Shown here: piece after piece, positions 6,708 to 9,684 of the stretch
Numbering within the stretch: the stretch's first letter is position 1
How the letters are laid out: each line of letters opens with the position of its first letter
Source: Chloroflexota bacterium
Lineage (GTDB): Bacteria; Chloroflexota; Dehalococcoidia; Lucifugimonadales; UBA3495
Direction of reading: 5' to 3'
Assembly: GCA_022561675.1 (NCBI GenBank)
Contig: JADFQT010000075.1
Coordinates: 1 to 9,684 of the forward strand
DNA length: 9,684 bases
Made by a program: the position numbers and the translations under genes
Notes under the pieces: model-generated
Seen by the model: the letters and a program-made list of their open reading frames with translations, nothing else
Databases searched by the model: none
Told to the model about the DNA's origin: nothing

Positions 6708-7997
6708 TTGGCGTTTTTGAATGGCTTAAAGTGTCGGGAGTGTGGTAGGGAGTACCCGGCTGAACCCCTCAACGTTTGCGACTTTTGCTTCGGTCCCCTG
6801 GAAGTGGTTTACGATTACGCCACCATATCCGAGGTGGTGAGCCGCGACCGCATCTCTCAGGGACCCTTGAGTATCTGGAGATACGCCGACCTATTGCCGG
6901 TCGATTCCGAAGAGCCGGTGGACATCATGGCCGGGTACACCCCCTTGATCAAGGCCAAGAACCTGGGCAAGAGGCTGGGCCTGAACAACCTGTACCTGAA
7001 AAACGATAGCGTAAACCCCTCCTTCTCCTTCAAAGACCGGGTGGTGTCGGTGGCTGCGACCAAAGCGGTCGAGTTCGGCTTCGACACCCTGGCCTGCGCC
7101 TCCACCGGCAACCTGGCGTGCAGCGTGGCTGCCCACGCGGCCCGGGCCGGCATCCGCTCCATTGTGTTCATTCCCTCGGACCTGGAGCGGGGCAAGGTCA
7201 TCGGGGCGGCCATCTACGGACCCACCCTGGTCGCGGTGGACGGCACCTACGACGAGGTCAACCGTCTGTGCAGCGAAATCGGGGACAACTATCCCTGGGC
7301 CTTCGTTAACATCAACATGCGCCCCTACTATGCCGAGGGCAGCAAAACCCTGGGATACGAGGTGGCGGAGCAGCTGGGCTGGCGCCTGCCGGATCATGTG
7401 GTTATTCCCTCCGCTTCCGGCGCCATGTTCACCAAAATCTGGAAGGGCTTCAATGAGTTGGCTTGCCTGGGGCTGCTGGAAGGTGTAGACGCCATCTCCT
7501 TTGGTCCGGACCAGAACACAGCGCACCACCCCGCCGTCACCACGCGGATGCACATGACCCAGGCCGCCGGCTGCTCTCCCATCGCCACGGCCTGGCAGAA
7601 CGGCCAGACCCACGTCCGGCCGGTACGTCCCAACAGCATCGCCAAGTCCCTAGCCATCGGCAACCCGGCCGACGGCATCTACGCCCTGCGAGTGCTGGAA
7701 GAATCCGGAGGCAGCGCCCAGATCGTACCCGAGGACCGGGTGGTTGACGGAATCAAGCTGCTGGCCGAAACCGAGGGTATTTTTACCGAAACCGCCGGAG
7801 GCGTAGTGATGTCCGGCCTGCAGCACCTGGCCGAGTCTGGAGCCTTTGGAAAGGACGAGCTCGTGGTGGTTTACATTACGGGCAACGGTCTCAAGACCCA
7901 GGAGGCCGTTGAAGAGGTAGTAAACCCCCTGTCGATAAGACCCACGCTAAGCTCTTTCGAAGAAGCTTTGCAGGGCCGGCCCCTGGCAATAAGGTAG
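6708..7997 (+). CDS. thrC: Threonine synthase (PLP-dependent, fold type II)
   Basis: From TTG 6708 this is about 429 residues, normal for the shorter threonine synthases. It should convert O-phospho-L-homoserine to L-threonine plus phosphate in the cytoplasm. An N-terminal zinc-ribbon-like segment carries two CxxC pairs, CRECG and CDFC, 12 residues apart. The PLP lysine is in NPSFSFKDR (the usual form is NPTGSFKDR). ASTGNLACSVAAHAARAG provides the phosphate-cradle and substrate-binding Ser/Thr/Asn. IPSASGAMFTKIWKGF is the glycine-loop equivalent, and VVYITGNGLKTQEAV is the conserved C-terminal threonine synthase motif. Some fold-type-II relatives (cysteate synthase, cysteine synthases that use O-phosphoserine) are close in sequence, so a beta- or gamma-replacement role with sulfur cannot be excluded from motifs alone. 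It heads a likely operon with the NIL protein 6 nt downstream and then the MoaD-like gene. No hom or thrB is nearby. Confidence 0.88.
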   Translation: MAFLNGLKCRECGREYPAEPLNVCDFCFGPLEVVYDYATISEVVSRDRISQGPLSIWRYADLLPVDSEEPVDIMAGYTPLIKAKNLGKRLGLNNLYLKNDSVNPSFSFKDRVVSVAATKAVEFGFDTLACASTGNLACSVAAHAARAGIRSIVFIPSDLERGKVIGAAIYGPTLVAVDGTYDEVNRLCSEIGDNYPWAFVNINMRPYYAEGSKTLGYEVAEQLGWRLPDHVVIPSASGAMFTKIWKGFNELACLGLLEGVDAISFGPDQNTAHHPAVTTRMHMTQAAGCSPIATAWQNGQTHVRPVRPNSIAKSLAIGNPADGIYALRVLEESGGSAQIVPEDRVVDGIKLLAETEGIFTETAGGVVMSGLQHLAESGAFGKDELVVVYITGNGLKTQEAVEEVVNPLSIRPTLSSFEEALQGRPLAIR

Positions 7998-8003
7998 GTC
8001 CGA

Positions 8004-8246
8004 ATGGACAAACAGCGAGTCAAGTTCTCATTTGAGGGCGACCAGGTAAAGGATCCCATAATTTACCAGCTCGGCCGTAACTTTCACATCGTAACCAACA
8101 TTCGCCGCGCGGAAGTGCAGGAAAACTTGGGTTGGGTGATATTGGAGTTGGACGGCGAGAAGGAAGAGATCGAGCGAGGATTGCAGTGGGTTAGCTCTAC
8201 CGGAGTTCGGGTAGACCCGTTGAGCGGGGACGTTATAGAAGGCTAA
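8004..8246 (+). CDS. NIL-domain protein
   Basis: An 80-residue protein that is essentially one NIL domain (residues about 4-76), an ACT-like ferredoxin fold first recognised at the C-terminus of methionine ABC-transporter ATPases (MetN). Visible landmarks are the opening strand VKFSFEGDQVKDPIIYQLG, the central FHIVTNIRRAEVQENLGW and the closing strand and helix LELDGEKEEIERGLQWVSST. Stand-alone or ferredoxin-fused NIL proteins also occur with archaeal homocysteine synthesis (the COG1900 pathway). It probably senses or binds an amino acid, or serves as an accessory subunit, for sulfur-linked or aspartate-family metabolism; the ligand is unknown. The ATG lies 6 nt after thrC, with AAGG at 7991-7994 overlapping the thrC stop region as a Shine-Dalgarno, so the two are almost certainly cotranslated. 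Confidence 0.8.
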   Translation: MDKQRVKFSFEGDQVKDPIIYQLGRNFHIVTNIRRAEVQENLGWVILELDGEKEEIERGLQWVSSTGVRVDPLSGDVIEG

Positions 8247-8312
8247 TATGTCCCGACCGCAGCGGCAAGTGTCAGCCTAGCATTTCGGCTGTCGGTGGAT
8301 GTCCACAGGCCT

Positions 8313-8391
8313 GGTTTCTCCCCCTTGGCAAGGGGGAGACCAAGAGGGGGGTAAGTAGACCCCTCCTAACCTCCCCTTAATAAGGGGAGGG
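8313..8391. repeat. Cluster of three GC-rich palindromes between the NIL and MoaD-like genes
   Basis: Three perfect stems lie in a row. TCTCCCCCTT (8317-8326) pairs with AAGGGGGAGA (8330-8339) over a 3-nt loop. GAGGGG (8344-8349) pairs with CCCCTC (8360-8365). CCTCCCCTT (8370-8378) pairs with AAGGGGAGG (8382-8390) over a 3-nt loop. The arms are related to each other (CTCCCC(C)TT / AAGGGG(G)AG), so alternative folds are possible. The style is that of a dispersed intergenic repeat; I recall similar 'CTCCCCTT...AAGGGGAG' elements in Chloroflexota genomes. It fills most of the 181-nt gap inside an otherwise compact gene group. It could stop or attenuate transcription, or stabilise the upstream thrC-NIL mRNA 3' end. 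No T-tract follows. Confidence 0.75.
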
Positions 8392-8413
8392 ACATTCTAG
8401 GCACATTTTGAAA

Positions 8414-8419
8414 AAGGAG
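8414..8419 (+). promoter_or_regulatory. Strong Shine-Dalgarno for the MoaD-like gene
   Basis: AAGGAG lies 8 nt before the ATG at 8428. This favours the MGVMV start over the internal ATG at 8437, and shows that the gene has its own initiation signal even if its mRNA comes from the upstream thrC promoter. Confidence 0.7.
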
Positions 8420-8427
8420 TTCCCCAG

Positions 8428-8709
8428 ATGGGTGTCATGGTTCGCATTCCCACCCCTTTGCGCCGGATGACTAACGGACAGGACAAGCTAGAGATGGACC
8501 CATCCACTCTCTCGGTCATGATCGATAGTCTGGAAGCCAGCTATCCCGGCTTTAAAGAGCGACTAATTGATGAAAATGGCGAACTGCGCTATTTTGTCAA
8601 CATTTACCTCAACGGCGAAGACGTCCGGTTTCTTCAGGGACTGGACACCTCCACCAGCTCCGGGGACGAGATCAGCATAGTACCCGCGGTGGCCGGCGGC
8701 GCCGGGTAG
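8428..8709 (+). CDS. MoaD/ThiS-family ubiquitin-like sulfur-carrier protein with GGAG C-terminus
   Basis: A 93-residue beta-grasp protein. Residues 3-12 (VMVRIPTPLR) form the first strand. TLSVMIDSLEASYPGFKERL (27-46) is the central helix, FVNIYLNGEDVRFLQGLDT (56-74) the middle strands, and GDEISIVPAVAGG (79-91) the closing strand with the flexible tail. The 'V.GD.I.I.PAVAGG' end is the hallmark of MoaD and CysO-like carriers, whose terminal Gly is adenylated and turned into a thiocarboxylate that delivers sulfide. Here two residues (Ala-Gly) follow the GG, so the GG is not terminal. This could need trimming by a JAMM peptidase, or the terminal Gly of AG could serve instead. The neighbours are thrC and NIL rather than molybdopterin genes, which argues for an amino-acid sulfur role over molybdopterin synthesis. 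No E1-like MoeB or JAMM gene is in the window. Confidence 0.83.
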   Translation: MGVMVRIPTPLRRMTNGQDKLEMDPSTLSVMIDSLEASYPGFKERLIDENGELRYFVNIYLNGEDVRFLQGLDTSTSSGDEISIVPAVAGGAG

Positions 8710-8735
8710 ATTAGCCAGCTAGCTTATTACCTGGG

Positions 8736-9684
8736 CTAGACCCCTCGCGCCTGCAGCCACTTTCGCTTCTGCTCTCGTCGAGTTGCCTCATCGGTAGGGA
8801 CATACCTGCTCCAGAATGATTCCCGGAACTTTTCAAATCGTTCCTCGTTAATTGCCGACCGTATCTCCTCCATCAGCCTCTGGATAAACCGCAGGTTATG
8901 CACGCTGGCTAATCGCAAGCCCAGTATCTCCTTGGCCTTGAAAAGATGCCACAAATAGGCAGCTGAGTAGTTTCGGCAGCAGTAGCAGTCGCACTCCGCA
9001 TCTAAGGGCTGGTCCAGGTCGGCGAAGCGCCGGTTGCCGATGTTGACCCGGCCCTGAGCCGTGAACAACGCCCCATTCCGGGCTACCCGGGTCGGCAGCA
9101 CGCAGTCAAACAGGTCCACTCCCCGGGCCACGGACTCCACCAGGTCCTCCGGGGAGCCTACTCCCATCAGGTAGCGGGGCTTATTCCGGGGCAGCAAGTC
9201 CGACACCTGCTGGGTAACCTCATACATCCGATCTTTCGATTCTCCCACCGCCAGACCGCCGATGGCATAACCGGAGAAGGGAATGGCGGAGATGATTCCG
9301 GCCGACTCCTCCCGCAAGTCGCTAAAGGCTCCTCCTTGAACAATGCCGAAGAGAGCCTGCTCTTCCTGACGCTGGCAGGCTGAGTGAGTGCGGTGGCAAA
9401 CCTCGGCCCAGCGGTGGGTGCGCTCCATGGCCTGCCGTACCGCCTCCTTGTCCTCGCCAAAGGCGATGCACTGGTCCAGGCACATGATGATGTCGGCGCC
9501 CAGTCCCTCCTGATTGCGGATGGCCAATTCCGGCGTGAAATAGTGTTCGCTGCCGTCAATGTGGGAGCGAAACCGGACTCCCTGCTCGTCCACCCGCCGC
9601 AGGGACCCCATGCTGAAAACCTGGAATCCACCACTATCGGTAAGGACTGGCCCGCTCCAGCGCATAAACCGGTGCAGGCCGCCC
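8736..9684 (-). CDS. tgt: Queuine/preQ1 tRNA-guanine transglycosylase, C-terminal part (5' end outside window)
   Basis: This enzyme swaps guanine-34 of GUN-anticodon tRNAs (Asp, Asn, His, Tyr) for preQ1, the entry step to queuosine. The frame stays open through the right edge (GGLHRF precedes the first visible Met at 9665), so roughly the first 70-80 residues are missing. Counting from that Met, the TIM-barrel motifs are in order: LTDSGGFQVFS with the general-base D10, MCLDQC (D64), IVQGG (108-112), MGVGSPEDL (167-175) and GVDLFDCVLPTRVARNGALF with the nucleophile D187. The zinc site is CDCYCC plus HNL (C225, C227, C230, H256). The C-terminus runs to a normal end. The pocket motif reads D-Q-C where most bacterial enzymes have D-E-C. 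It converges on the MoaD-like gene with a 26-nt gap and is probably unrelated to it functionally. Confidence 0.95.
   Translation of the reverse strand, partial: GGLHRFMRWSGPVLTDSGGFQVFSMGSLRRVDEQGVRFRSHIDGSEHYFTPELAIRNQEGLGADIIMCLDQCIAFGEDKEAVRQAMERTHRWAEVCHRTHSACQRQEEQALFGIVQGGAFSDLREESAGIISAIPFSGYAIGGLAVGESKDRMYEVTQQVSDLLPRNKPRYLMGVGSPEDLVESVARGVDLFDCVLPTRVARNGALFTAQGRVNIGNRRFADLDQPLDAECDCYCCRNYSAAYLWHLFKAKEILGLRLASVHNLRFIQRLMEEIRSAINEERFEKFRESFWSRYVPTDEATRREQKRKWLQARGV

Noticed and set aside
6891..7613. Minus-strand open frame of 240 codons opposite thrC
   Set aside because: Composition is Gly/His/Gln/Val-rich shadow sequence; the plus strand carries all threonine synthase motifs.
8428..8709. 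Molybdopterin synthase small subunit MoaD proper
   Set aside because: No moaE, moaA, moaC or other molybdopterin genes are in view, the GG is not C-terminal, and the neighbours are amino-acid genes. The family call is kept but the molybdopterin role is not.
8712..8738. TAGCCAG / CTGGGCTA stem spanning the gap between the MoaD-like gene and tgt as a bidirectional terminator
   Set aside because: The stem has a bulge and a 12-nt loop, overlaps the tgt stop codon and has no T-tract on either strand.

Overview
The window is a dense, moderately GC-rich bacterial chromosomal segment with short intergenic gaps and almost entirely housekeeping-type genes. Two intergenic spacers carry compact palindromic repeats. 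The gene content fits Chloroflexota, perhaps a Dehalococcoidia- or SAR202-like lineage: cytochrome c maturation System I genes with a CcmI-like small protein, a threonine synthase with an N-terminal Cys4 ribbon, a NIL-domain mini-protein and a MoaD-like protein. This placement rests on recall of families and repeat style, not on a search. I saw no phage, transposase, CRISPR, tRNA or rRNA sequence.

Layout. Positions 1-3622 (+) hold the end of a cytochrome c maturation operon: the C-terminal part of CcmF (cut by the left edge), a CcmI-like TM-plus-helical-hairpin protein, a membrane-anchored protein with an N-terminal carboxypeptidase-regulatory-like beta domain, and a CcmG/ResA-type thioredoxin (WCTPC). 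Gaps are 12 and 12 nt, then an ATGA overlap. Positions 3687-4688 (+) encode a ROK-family sugar kinase with a strong Shine-Dalgarno. A nested-palindrome REP-like element (4730-4806) lies between it and the convergent next gene.

Positions 4853-6494 (-) encode a PAS-domain protein and, downstream of it, a short-chain dehydrogenase whose catalytic Ser and Tyr positions are Gly and Val. A divergent spacer (6495-6707) carries a good sigma70-type promoter reading rightwards into threonine synthase (TTG start proposed at 6708), a NIL-domain protein 6 nt downstream and, after a second palindromic repeat cluster, a MoaD/ThiS-like sulfur-carrier protein ending in GGAG. The right edge (8736-9684, -) is the C-terminal part of queuine/preQ1 tRNA-guanine transglycosylase, cut by the window end.

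The ccm genes work together at the outer face of the membrane: CcmF joins haem to apocytochrome, CcmG keeps the CxxCH thiols reduced, and the CcmI-like protein probably assists. The most interesting unit is threonine synthase-NIL-MoaD. It pairs a PLP enzyme acting on a phosphorylated homoserine-type substrate with an ACT-like NIL protein and a ubiquitin-like sulfur carrier, which suggests (but does not prove) a link between aspartate-family amino-acid synthesis and protein-thiocarboxylate sulfur transfer. The other point of note is the SDR with a degenerate active site.
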